Shown in pieces: positions 1 to 10,560 of a DNA stretch of 64,000 nucleotides. The stretch spans positions 23,711,449 to 23,775,448 of the forward strand of contig CM029670.1 of the NCBI GenBank assembly GCA_017311315.1, read 5' to 3'. The first letter of the stretch is position 1, and each line of letters starts with the position of its first letter. Source of the stretch: Dendrocalamus latiflorus (Eukaryota > Streptophyta > Magnoliopsida > Poales > Poaceae). The notes under the pieces were generated by a model. That model was not told the DNA's origin and ran no database searches. It was given only the letters and a program-made list of their open reading frames with translations. The translations under genes were made by a program, and so were the position numbers.

Positions 1-3000
1 CCGCCGAGGAGATGCCTACGAGGCGGACGGCGGAGTCGAGCTCCGAAGACGTGCCCTACCGCCGAGGCGATGCCTACGAGGCGGACGGCGGAGTCGAGCA
101 CCGAAGACGTGCCGTCCCGCTGAGGCGATGCCTACGAGGCGTACGACGGAGTCGGGCGCCGAAGACGTGCCGTCCCGCCGAGGCGATGCCTACAAGGCGG
201 ACGGCGGAGTCGAGCGCCGAAGACATGTCGCCGAGTGCCGAAGACGTGCCGTCCCGCCGAGGCGATGCCTATGAAGCGGACGGCGGAGTCGAGCGCCGAA
301 GACGTGTCATCGAGCGCCGAAGACGTGTCATCGAGCGCCGAAGACGTGTCGCCGAGTGCTGAAGACGCGCTGTCCCGCCGAGGCGATGCCTACGAGGCGG
401 ACGGCGGAGTCGAGCGCCGAAGATGTACCGTCCCGCCGAGGCGATGCCTACGAGGCGGACGACGGAGTCGAGCACCGAAGACGTGCCCTCCCGCCGAGGC
501 GATGCCTACGAGGCGGACGGCGGAGTCAAGCGCCGAAGACGTGTCGTCGAGCGCCAAAGACGTGCCTTCCCGCCGAGGCGATGCCTACGAGGCGGACGAC
601 GGAGTCGGGCGCCGAAGACGTGCCGACCTGCCGAGGCGGTGCCTATAAGGCGGACGGCGGAGTCAAGCGCCGAAGACGTGTCGCCGAGTGCCGAAGACGT
701 GCCGTCCCGCCGAGGCGATGCCTACGAAGCGGACGGCGGAGTCGAGCGCCGAAGACGTGTCGCCGAGTGCCGAAGACGTGCCGTCCCGCCGAGGCGATGC
801 CTACGAAGCGGACGGCGGAGTCGAGCGCCGAAGACGTGTCCTCGAGCGCCTAAGACGTGCCGTCCCGTCGAGGCGATGCCTGCGAGGCGGACGGCGGAGT
901 CGAGCGTCGAAGACGTGTCGTCCCGCCGAGGCGATGCCTACGAGGCGGACGGCGGAGTAGAGCGCCGAAGACGTGCCTTCCCGCCGAGGCGATGCCTACG
1001 AGGCGGACGGCGGAGTCGAGCGCCGAAGACGTGTCGCCGAGTGCCGAAGACGCGTCGTCCCGCCGAGGCGATGCCTACAAGGCAGACGGCGGAGTCGAGC
1101 GCCAAAGACGTACCGTCCCACCGTGCCGATGCCTACGAGGCGGACGGCGGAGTCGAGCGCCGAAGACGTGCCTTCCCGCCGAGGCGATGCCTACGAGGCG
1201 GACGGCGGAGTCGAGCGCCGAAGACGTGCCGTCCCGCCGAGGCGATGCCTACGAGGCGGACGGCGGAGTCGAGCGCCGAAGACGTGTCTTCGAGCGCCGA
1301 AGACGTGCCGTCCCGCCGAGGTGATGCCTACGATGCGGACGGCGGAGTCGCGCGCCGAAGACGTGCCGTCCCGCCGAGGCGATGCCTCCGAGGCGGACGG
1401 CGGAGTCGAGCGCCGAAGACGTGCCGTCCCGCCGAGGCGATGCCTCCGAGGCGGTCGCCGGAGTCGAGCGCCGAAGACGTGCCGTCCTGCCGAGGCGATG
1501 CCTACAAGGCGGACGGCGGAGTTGGGCGCCGATGACGTGTCGTCCCGCCGAGGCGATGCCTATAAGGCAGACGGCGGAGTGGAGCGCCGAAGACGTGTCG
1601 CCGAGTGCCGAAGACGTGCCGTCCCTCCGATGCGTTGCCTACGAAGCGGACGTCGGAGTCGAGCGCCAAAGACGTGCCGTCCCGCCGAGGCGATGCCTGC
1701 GAGGCGGACGGCGGAGTCGAGCGCCGAAGACGTGCCGTTCTGCCGAGGCGAGCCTACGAGGCGGACGGCGGAGTCGAGTGCCGAAGACGTGTCGTCGAGC
1801 GCCGAGGACGTGCCGTCCCGCCGAGGCGATGCCTACGAGGCGGGCGGCGGAGTCGAGCGCCAAAGACGTGCCGTCCCGCCGAGGCGATGCCTACGAGGCG
1901 GCCGGCGGAGTCGAGCACCGAAGACATGCCGTCCCGCCGAGGCGATGCCTACAAGGCGGATGGCGGAGTCGAGCGCCGAAGACGTGTCGCCGAGTGCCGA
2001 AGACGCGCCGTCCCGCCGAGGCGATGCCTACGAGGCGGGCGGCGGAGTCGAGCGCCGAAGTCGTACCGTCCTGCCGAGGCGATGCCTACGAGGCGGACGG
2101 CGGAGTCGAGCACCGAAGACGTGCCCTCCCGCCGAGGCGATGCCTACGAGGCGGACGGCGGAGTCAAGCGCCGAAGACGTGCCGTCCCGCCGAGGCGATG
2201 CCAACGCGGTGGACGGCGGAGTCAGGTGCCGAAGACGTGCCGTCCCGCCGAGGTGATGCCTACAAGGCGGACGGCGGAGTCGAGCGCCGAAGACGTGTCG
2301 ACGAGTGCCGAAGACGTGCCATCCCGCCGAGGCGATGCCTACGAAGTGGACGGCGGAGTCGAGCGCCGAAGACGTGTCATCGAGCGCGGAAGACGTGCCG
2401 TCCCGCCGAGGCGATGCCTACGAAGCGGACGGCGGAGTCGAGCGCCGAAGACGTGTCATCGAGCGCCTAAGAGGTGCCGTCCCGCCGAGGCGATGCCTGC
2501 GAGGCGGACGGCGGAGTCGAGCGCCGAAGACGTGCCGTCCCGCCGAGGCGATGCCTCCGAGGCGGACGGCGGAGACGAGCGCCGAAGACGTGCCATCCCG
2601 CCGAGGCCATGCCTACGAGGCGGACGGCGGAGTCGAGCGCCGAAGATGTGCCTTCCCGCCGAGGCGATGCCTACGAGGCGGACGGTGGAGTCGAGCGCCG
2701 AAGACGTGCCGTCGCGCCGAGGCGATGCCTACGAGGCGGACGGCGGAGTCGAGCGCCGAAGACGTGTCGTCGAGCGCCGAAGATGTGCCATCCCGCCGAG
2801 GTGATGCCTACGAGGCGGACGGCGGAGTCGGGCGCCGAAGACGTGCCGTCCCGCCGAGGTGATGCCTACAAGGCGGACGGCGGAGTCGAGCGCCGAAGAC
2901 GTGCCGTCCCGCCGAGGCAATGCCTACGACGCGGACGGCGGAGTCGAGCGCCGAAGACGTGTCATCGAGCGCCGAAGACGTGCCGTCCCGCCGAGGCGAT

Positions 3001-5138
3001 GCCTGCGAGGCGGACGGCGGAGTCGAGCGCCGAAGACGTGCCGTCCCACCGAGGCGATGCCTACGAGGCGGACGGCGGAGTCGAGCGCCGAAGACGTGTT
3101 GTCGAGCGCCGAAGATGTGCCGTCCCGCCGAGGCGATGCCTACGAGGCGGACGGCGGAGTCGGGCGCCGAAGACGTGTCGTCCCGCCGAGGCGATGCCTA
3201 CAAGGCGGACGGCGGAGTCGAACGCCGAAGACGTGTCGCCGAGTGCCGAAGACGTGCCGTCCCGTCGATGCGATGCCTACGAAGCGGACGTCGGAGTCGA
3301 GCGCCGAAGACGTGCTGTCCCGCCGAGGCGATGCCTGCGAGGCGGACGGCGGAGTCGAGCGCCGAAGACGTGCTGTCCCGCCGAGGCGATGCCTACGAGG
3401 CAGACGGCGGAGTCAAGTACCGAAGACGTGTCGTCGAGCGCCGAGGATGTGCCGTCCCACCGAGGCGATGCCTACGAGGCGGGCGGCGGAGTCGAGCGCC
3501 GAAGACGTGCCATCCCGCCGAGGCGATGCCTACGAGGCGGCCGGCGGAGTCGAGCGCCGAAGACGTGCCGTCCCGCCGAGGCGATGCCTACAAGGCAGAC
3601 GGCGGAGTCGAGCGCCGAAGACGTGTCGTCGAGTGCCGACGACGTGCCGTCCCGCCGAGGCGATGCCTACGAGGCGGACGGCGGAGTCAAGCGCGGAAGA
3701 CGTGCCGTCCTGCCGAGGCGATGCCTACGAGGCGGACGGCGGAGTCGGGGGCCGAAGACGTGCCGTCCCGCCGAGGTGATGCCTACAAGGCGGACGGCAG
3801 AGTCGAGCGCCGTAGACGTGTCATCGAGTGCCGAAGACGTGCCGTCCCGCCGAGGCGATGCCTACGAAACGGACGGCGGAGTCGAGCGCCGAAGACGTGT
3901 CATCGAGCGCGGAAGACGTGCCGTCCCGCCGAGGCGATGCATACGAGGCGGACGGCGGAGTCGAGCGCCGAAGACGTGCCGTCCCGCCGAGGCGATGCCT
4001 ACGAGGTGGACGGCGGAGTCGAGTGCCGAAGACGTGCCGTCCCGCCGAGGCGATGCCTACGAGGCGGACGGCGGAGTCGAGCGCCGAAGAGGTGTCGTCG
4101 AGCGCCGAAGACGTGCCATCCCGCCGAGGTGATGCCTACGAGGCGGATGGCGGAGTCGGGCGCCGAAGACGTGCCGTCCCGCCGAGGCGATGCCTACAAG
4201 GCGGACGGCTGAGTCGAGCGCCGAAGACGTGTCGCGAGGGCCGAAGACGTGCCGTCCCGCCGAGGCGATGCCTACGACGCGGACGGCGGAGTCGAGCGCC
4301 GAAGACGTGTCATCGAGCGCCGAAGACGTGCCGTCCCGCCGAGGCGATGCCTGCGAGGCGGACGGCGGAGTCGAGCGCCGAAGACGTGCCGTCCAGCCGA
4401 GGCGATGCCTACGAGGCGGACGGCGGAGTCGAGCGCCGAAGACGTGTTGTCGAGCGCCGAAGACGTGCCGTCCCGCCGAGGCGATGCCTACGAGGCGGAC
4501 GGCGGAGTCGGGCGCCGAAGACGTGTCGTCCCGCCGAGGCGATGCCTACAAGGCGGACGGCGGAGTCGAGCGCCGAAGACGTGTCGCCGAGTGCCGAAGA
4601 CGTGCCGTCCCGTCGATGCGATGCCTACGACGCGGACGTCGGAGTCGAGCGCCGAAGACGTGCCGTCCCGCCGGGGCGATGCCTACGAGGCGGCCGGCGG
4701 AGTCGAGCGCCGAAGACGTGCCGTCCCGCCGAGGCGATGCCTACAAGGCGGACAGCGGAGTCGAGCGCCGAAGACGTACCGTCCCACCGAGGCGATGCCT
4801 ACGAGGCGGACGGCGGAGTCGAGCGCCGAAGACGTGCCCTCCCGGCGAGGCGATGCCTCCGAGGCGGACGGCGGAGTCGAGCGCCGCAGACGTGTCGTCG
4901 AGTGCCGAAGACGTGCCGTCCCGCCGAGGCGATGCCTACGAGGCGGACGGCGGAGTCGGGCGCCGAAGACGTGCCGTCCCGCCGAGGCGATGCCTACAAG
5001 GCGGACGGCGGAGTCGAGCGCCGAAGACGTATCGCCGAGTGCCGAAGACGTGCCGTCCCGCCGAGGCGATGCCTACGAGGCGGACGGCGGAGTCGAGCGC
5101 CGAAGACGTACTGTCCTGCCGAGGCGATGCCTACGAGG
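1..5138. repeat. Tandem array 1, 58-bp unit with optional 21-bp module
   Basis: The core unit is about 58 bp and reads through GCCGAGGCGATGCCTACGAG, then GGCGGACGGCGGAGTCGAGC and GCCGAAGACGTG. Many units carry one or two extra 21-bp pieces (TCATCGAGCGCCGAAGACGTG or a TCGCCGAGTGCC variant) that repeat the unit's last part. Roughly 75-85 units are present. Because 58 is not a multiple of three and the unit lacks stops in all forward frames, long frames exist in several registers at once. These are read-through artefacts. The array continues past the left edge of the window. Confidence 0.95.
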
Positions 5139-8100
5139 CGGGCGCTTGCGGCGTAGGCCAAGGGCACTACGCACGCGGAGGCAAGGAGGCGAGACCGCCG
5201 TTCCCCTACCTTCAAAAAGAGTGCCCGGGAAGAGCGGGCACTTGCGGCGTAGGTCGAGGGCGCTACGCGCGCGGAGGCAAGGAGGCGAGACCGCCGTTCC
5301 CCTTCCTTCAAAAAGAGTGCCCGCGAACAGCGGGCGCTTGCGGCGTAGGCCGAGGGCGCTACGCGCGCGGAGGCAAAGAGGCGGGTCCACCGTTCCCCTA
5401 CCTTCAAAAAGGAGTGCCCGCGAAGAGCGGGCGCTTGCGGCGTAGGCCGAGGGTGCTACGCGCGCGGAGGCAAGGAGGCGCGTCCACCGTTCCCCTACCT
5501 TCAAAAAGAGTGCCCGCGAAGAGCGGGCGCTTGCGGCGTAGGCCGAGGGCGCTACGCGCGCGGAGGCAAGGAGGTGGGTCCGCCGTTCCCCTACGTTAAA
5601 AAAGAGTGCCCGCGAAGAGCGGGCGCTTGCGGCGTAGGCCGAGGGCGCTACGCGCGCGGAGGCACGGAGGCGGGTCCGCCGTTCCCCTACCTTCAAAAAG
5701 AGTGCCCGCGAAGAGCAGGCGCTTGCGGCGTAGGCCGAGGGCGCTAGGCACGCGGAGGTATGGAGGCGTCGCCGCCGTTCCCCTACCTCAAAAAAGGGTG
5801 CCCGCGAAGAGCGGGTGCTTGCGGCGTAGGCCGAGGGCGCTACGCACGCTGAGGTATGGAGGCGTCGCCGCCGTTCCCCTACCTCGAAAAAGGGTGCCCA
5901 CGGAGAGCGGGCGGTTGCGGCGTAGGCCGAGGGCGCTACGCACGCTGAGGTAGGGAGGCGTCGCCGCCGTTCCCCTACCTTGAAAAAGGGTGCCCGCGCA
6001 GAGCGGGCGCTTGCGGCGTGGGCCGAGGGCGCTACGCACGGTGAGGTAGGGAGGCGTCGTCGCCGTTCCCCTACCTTCAGAAAGGGTGCCCGCACAGAGC
6101 CGGCGCTTGCGGCGTAGGCCGAGGGCGCCACGCACGCTGAGGTAGGGAGGCGTCGCCGCCGTTCCCCTACCTCAAAAAAGGGTGCCCGCGGAGAGCGGGC
6201 GCTTGCGGCGTATGCCGAGGGCGCTACACACGCTGAGGTAGGGAGGCGTCGCGGCCCTTCCCCTACCTCCAAAAAGGGTGCCCGCGCATAGCGGGCGCTT
6301 GCGGCGTAGGCCGAGGGCGCTACGCACGCTGAGGTAGGGAGGCGTCGCCGCCATTCCCCTACCTCCAGAAAGGGTGCCCGCGCAGAGCGGGCGCTTGGGG
6401 CGTAGGCCGAGGGCGCTACGCACGCTGAGGTAGGGAGGCGTCGCCGCCGTTCCCCTACCTCAACAAGTGTGCCCGCGCAGAGCGGGCGCTTGCGGCGTAG
6501 GCCGAGGGCGCTACGCACGCTGAGGTAGGGAGGCGTCGCCGCCGTTCCCCAACCTCGAAAAAGGGTGCCCGCGGAGAGCGGGCGCTTGCGGCGTAGGCCG
6601 AGGGCGCTACGCACGCTGAGGTAGGGAGGCGTCGCCACCGTTCCCCTACCTCGAAAAAGGGTGCCCGCGCAGAGCGGGCGCTTGCGGCGTAGGCCGAGGG
6701 CGCTACGCGCGCTGTGGTAGGGAGGCGTCGCCGCCGTTCCCCTTCCTCAAAAAAGGGTGCCCGCGCAGAGCGGGCGCTTGCGGCGTAGGCCGAGGGCGCT
6801 ACGCACGCTGAGGTAGGGAGGCGTCGTCGCCGTTCCCCTACCTCCAGAAAGGGTGCCCGCGCAGAGCGTGCGCTTGCGGCGTAGGCCGAGCGCTACGCAC
6901 GCTGAGGTAGGGAGGTGTCGCCGCCGTTCCCCTACCTCCAGAAAGGGTGCCCGCGCAGAGCGGGCGCTTGCGGCGTAGGCCGAGGGCGCTACGCACGCTG
7001 AGGTAGGGAGGCGTCGCCGCCGTTCCCCTACCTCAAAAAAGGGTGCCCACGCAGAGCGGGCGCTTGCGGCGTAGGCCGAGGGCGCTACGCACGCTGAGGT
7101 AGGGAGGCGTCGCCGCCGTTCCCCTACCTCAAAAAAAGGGTGCCCGCGCAGAGCGGGCGCTTGCGGCGTAGGCCGAGGGCGCGACGCACGCTGAGGTAGG
7201 GAGGCGTCGCTGCCGTTCCCCTACCTCCAGAAAGGGTTCCCGCGCAGAGCGGGCGCTTGCGGCGTAGGCCGAGGGCGCCACACACGCTGAGGTAGGGAGG
7301 CGTCGCCGCCGTTCCCCTACCTCCAAAAAGGGTGCCCACGCAGAGCGGGCGCTTGCGGCCTAGGCCGAGGGCGCTACGCACGCTGAGGTAGGGATGCGTC
7401 GCCGCCGTTCCCCTACCTCTAGAAAGGGTGCCCGCGCAGAGCGGGCGCTTGCGACGTAGGCCGAGGGCGCTACGCACGCTGAGGTAGGGAGGCGTCGCCG
7501 CCGTTCCCCTACCTCAGAAAAGGGTGCCCGCGCAGAGCGGGCGCTTGCGGCGTAGGCCGAGGGCGCTACGCACGCTGAGGTAGGGAGGCGTCGCCGCCGT
7601 TCCCCTACCTCGAAAAAGGGTGCCCGCGCAGAGCGGGCGCTTGCGGCGTAGGCCGAGGGCGCTACACGCGCTGAGGTAGGGAGGCGTCGCCGCCGTTCCC
7701 CTACCTCGAAAAAGGGTGCCCGCGCAGAGCGGGCGCTTGCGGCGTAGGCCGAGGGCGCAACGCACGCTGAGGTAGGGAGGCGTCGTCGCCGTTCCCTTAC
7801 CTCCGGAAAGGGTGCCCGCGCAGAGCGGGCGCTTGCGGCGTAGGCCGAGCGCTACGCACGCTGAGGTAGGGAGGCGCCGCCGCCGTTCCCCTACCTCCAG
7901 AAAGGGTGCCCGCGCAGAGGGGGCGCCTGCGGCGTAGGCTGAGGGCGCTACGCACGCTGAGGTAGGGAGGCGTCGCCGCCGTTCCCCTACCTCAAAAAAG
8001 GGTGCCCGCGCAGAGCGGGCGCCTGCGGCGTAGGCCGAGGGCGCTACGCACGCTGAGGTAGGGAGGCGTCGCCGCCGTTACCCTACCTTGAAAAAACGGT

Positions 8101-9436
8101 GCCCGCGCAGAGCGGGCGCTTGCGGCCTAGGCCGAGGGCGCTACGCACGCTGAGGTAGGGAGGCGTCGCTGCCGTTCCCCTACCTCCAGAAAGGGTGCCC
8201 GCGCAGAGCGGGCGCTTGCGGCGTAGGCCGAGGGCGCCACGCACGCTGAGGTAGGGAGGCGTCGTCGCCGTTCCCCTACCTCAAAAATGGGTGCCCGCGC
8301 AGAGCGGGTGCTTGCGGCGTAGGCCGAGGGCGCTAGTCACGCTGAGGTAGGGAGGCGTCGCCGCCGTTCCCCTACCTCCAGAAAGGGTGCCCGCGCAGAG
8401 CGGGCGCTTGCGGCGTAGGCCGAGGGCGCTACGCACGCTGAGGTAGGGAGGCGTCGCCGCCGTTCCCCTACCTCAACAAAGGGTGCCCGCGCAGAGCGGG
8501 CGCTTGCGGCGTAGGCCGAGGGCGCTACGCACGCTGAGGTAGGGAGGCGTCGCCGCCGTTCCCCTACCTCGAAAAAGGGTGCCCGCGCAGAGCGGGCGCT
8601 TGCGGCGTAGGCCGAGGGCGCTACGCACGCTGGGGTAGGGAGGCGTCGCCACCGTTCCCCTACCTCCAAAAAGGGTGCCCGCGGAGAGTGGGCGCTTGCA
8701 GCGTAGGCCGAGGGCGCTACACACGCTGAGGTAGGGAGGCGTCGCCGCTGTTCCCCTACCTCAAAAAAGGGTGCCTGCGGAGAGCGGGCGCTTGCGGCGT
8801 AGGTCGAGGGCGCTACGCACGCTGAGGTAGGGAGGCGTCGCCGCCATTCCCCTACCTCCAGAAAGGGTGCCCGCGCAGAGCGGGCGCTTGCGGCGTAGGC
8901 CGAGGGCGCTACGCACGCTGAGGTAGGGAGGCATCGCCGCCGTTCCCCTACCTCCAAAAAGGGTGCCCGCGCAGAGCGGGCGCTTGCGGCGTGGGCCGAC
9001 GGCGCTACGCACGCTGAGGTAGGGAGGCGTCGCCGCCGTTCCCCTACCTCGAAAAAACGGTGCCCGCGCAGAGCGGGCGCTTGCGGCGTAAGCCGAGGGC
9101 GCTACGCACGCTGAGGTAGGGAGGCGTCGCCGCCGTTCCCCTGCCTCCAGAAAGGGTGCCCGCGCAGAGCGGGCGCTTGCGGCGTAGGCCGAGGGTGCTA
9201 CGCACGCTGAGGTCGGGAGGCGTCGCCGCCGTTCCCCTACCTCAACAAAGGGTGCCCGCGCAGAGCGAGCGCTTGCGGCGTAGGCCGAGGGCGCTACGCA
9301 CGCTGAGGTAGGGAGGCGTCGCCGCCGTTCCCCTACCTCGAAAAAGGGTGCCCGCGCAGAGCGGGCGCTTGCGGTGTAGGCCGAGGGCGCTACGCACGCT
9401 GAGGTAGGGAGGCGTCGCCGCCGTTCCCCTACCTCG
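5139..9436. repeat. Tandem array 2, 96-bp unit, about 45 copies
   Basis: The spacing of the repeated GCGGGCGCTTGCGGCG segment is 96 bp where measured (for example 6481, 6577, 6673). Each unit contains two inverted repeats: GCCCGC...GCGGGC around a 5-bp loop, and GAGGTAGGG...CCCTACCTC around the GGCGTCGCCGCCGTT segment. Units from about 5139 to 5760 form a subfamily with GGAGGCAAGGAGG in place of TGAGGTAGGGAGG. Because 96 is divisible by three, frames run through many units, including a stop-free frame on the element's sense (minus) strand at 5073-6638. No known domain is visible in that frame. Confidence 0.95.
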
Positions 9437-10560
9437 AAAAAGTCACGGTGCACTCCCTGGTGCTACGCGCACGAGTGCGCGATATCCAAGTGGTGCGCCG
9501 CTTAAAGCGAGGCACTCCCTTGTGTCTCGGCCGGTCGCAATTTTTATACTCCGTAGAGTGCGTGGGAACAACATCCGCGTCTTATTTAAACTCCGGAGAG
9601 TACGTGCGGGAGCGACGCCCACACGTACGTGGGACATCCGCGTCTTGTTTATACTCCGTATAGTGCGTGCGGAGGCGAACATCGACGCTACGTCTTTTTT
9701 AGAATCCGTGGACTGGTGCGTGCGGAGGTGGACCTCGACGCTACGTCTTAATTTATAGTCTGTAGACTCGCGCGTGCGGAGGCGGACCTCGACACTACGT
9801 CTTATTTAAAGTCCATAGACTGGTGCGTGCGGAGGCGTACCTCGACGCTACGTCTTAATTTATAGTCCGTAGACTCGCGCGTGCGGAGGCGGACCTCGAC
9901 GCTACGTCTTATTTAAAGTCCGTGGACTGGTGCTTGCGGAGGCGGACCTCGACGCTACGTCTTAATTTATAGTCCGTAGACTCGCGCGTGCGGAGGCGGA
10001 CCTCGACGCTACGTCTTATTTAAAGTCCGTGGACTGGTGCGTGCGGAGGTGGACCTCGATGCTACGTCTTAATTTATAGTCCGTAGACTCGCGCGTGCAG
10101 AGGCGGACCTCAACGCTACGTCTTATTTAAAGTCCGTGGACTGGTGCGTGCGGAGGCGGACCTCGACGCTACGTCTTATTTATAGTCCGTGGAGTGCGCG
10201 CGGAGGCGTCCCCCCACACGTCTTTGTTGATACTCATACCCGTGTCTTTGACGGAGAGTGCACACGCGAACGTGCGTCTTTGGTTTATACTCATACCCGT
10301 ACCCCTGGCTACGGAGAGTGCACACGCGAACGTGCGTCTTTGGTTTATACTCATACCCGTGTCTTTGATGGAGAGTGCACACGCGGACATGCGTCTTTGG
10401 TTTATACTCATGCCCGTGTCTTTGACAGAGAGTGCACACGCGGACGTGCGTCTTTGGTTTATACTCATGCCCGTACCCCTGGCTACGGAGAGTGCACACG
10501 CGAACGTGCGTCTTTGGTTATACTCCGTAGAGTACGCCGACGCTCGAGGCAGCCGCGCGA
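9437..10560. repeat. Composite tandem array 3 (107-bp dimers, then 57/60-bp units)
   Basis: From about 9540, units share the motif TTTATACTCCGTAGAGTGCG. Between about 9700 and 10190 two related half-units alternate, one with CTTAATTTATAGTCCGTAGA and one with CTTATTTAAAGTCCGTGGAC. This gives a 107-bp higher-order period (9747, 9854, 9961, 10068). From 10254 the unit changes to one starting GAGAGTGCACACGCG with spacings of 60, 57, 57 and 60 bp. The open frames across it (for example 10136-10657) are repeat read-through. The same kind of unit recurs in the second A copy at 48235-48745. Confidence 0.9.

Noticed and set aside
12..5599. Overlapping Arg/Ala-rich ORFs up to 552 codons
   Set aside because: They follow from a stop-free 58-bp tandem repeat in all forward frames. 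No start context, domain or single preferred frame.
1..9436. Centromeric satellite such as the ~155-bp grass family
   Set aside because: Periods of 58 and 96 bp and high GC do not fit, and the arrays lie inside an LTR element.
5073..9453. Long minus-strand ORFs with 32-residue repeats
   Set aside because: Read-through of the 96-bp array (divisible by three). On the element's sense strand but with no domain and interrupted at variant units.
1..10560. CRISPR array
   Set aside because: Contiguous tandem repeats without unique spacers, in eukaryotic transposon-rich DNA.
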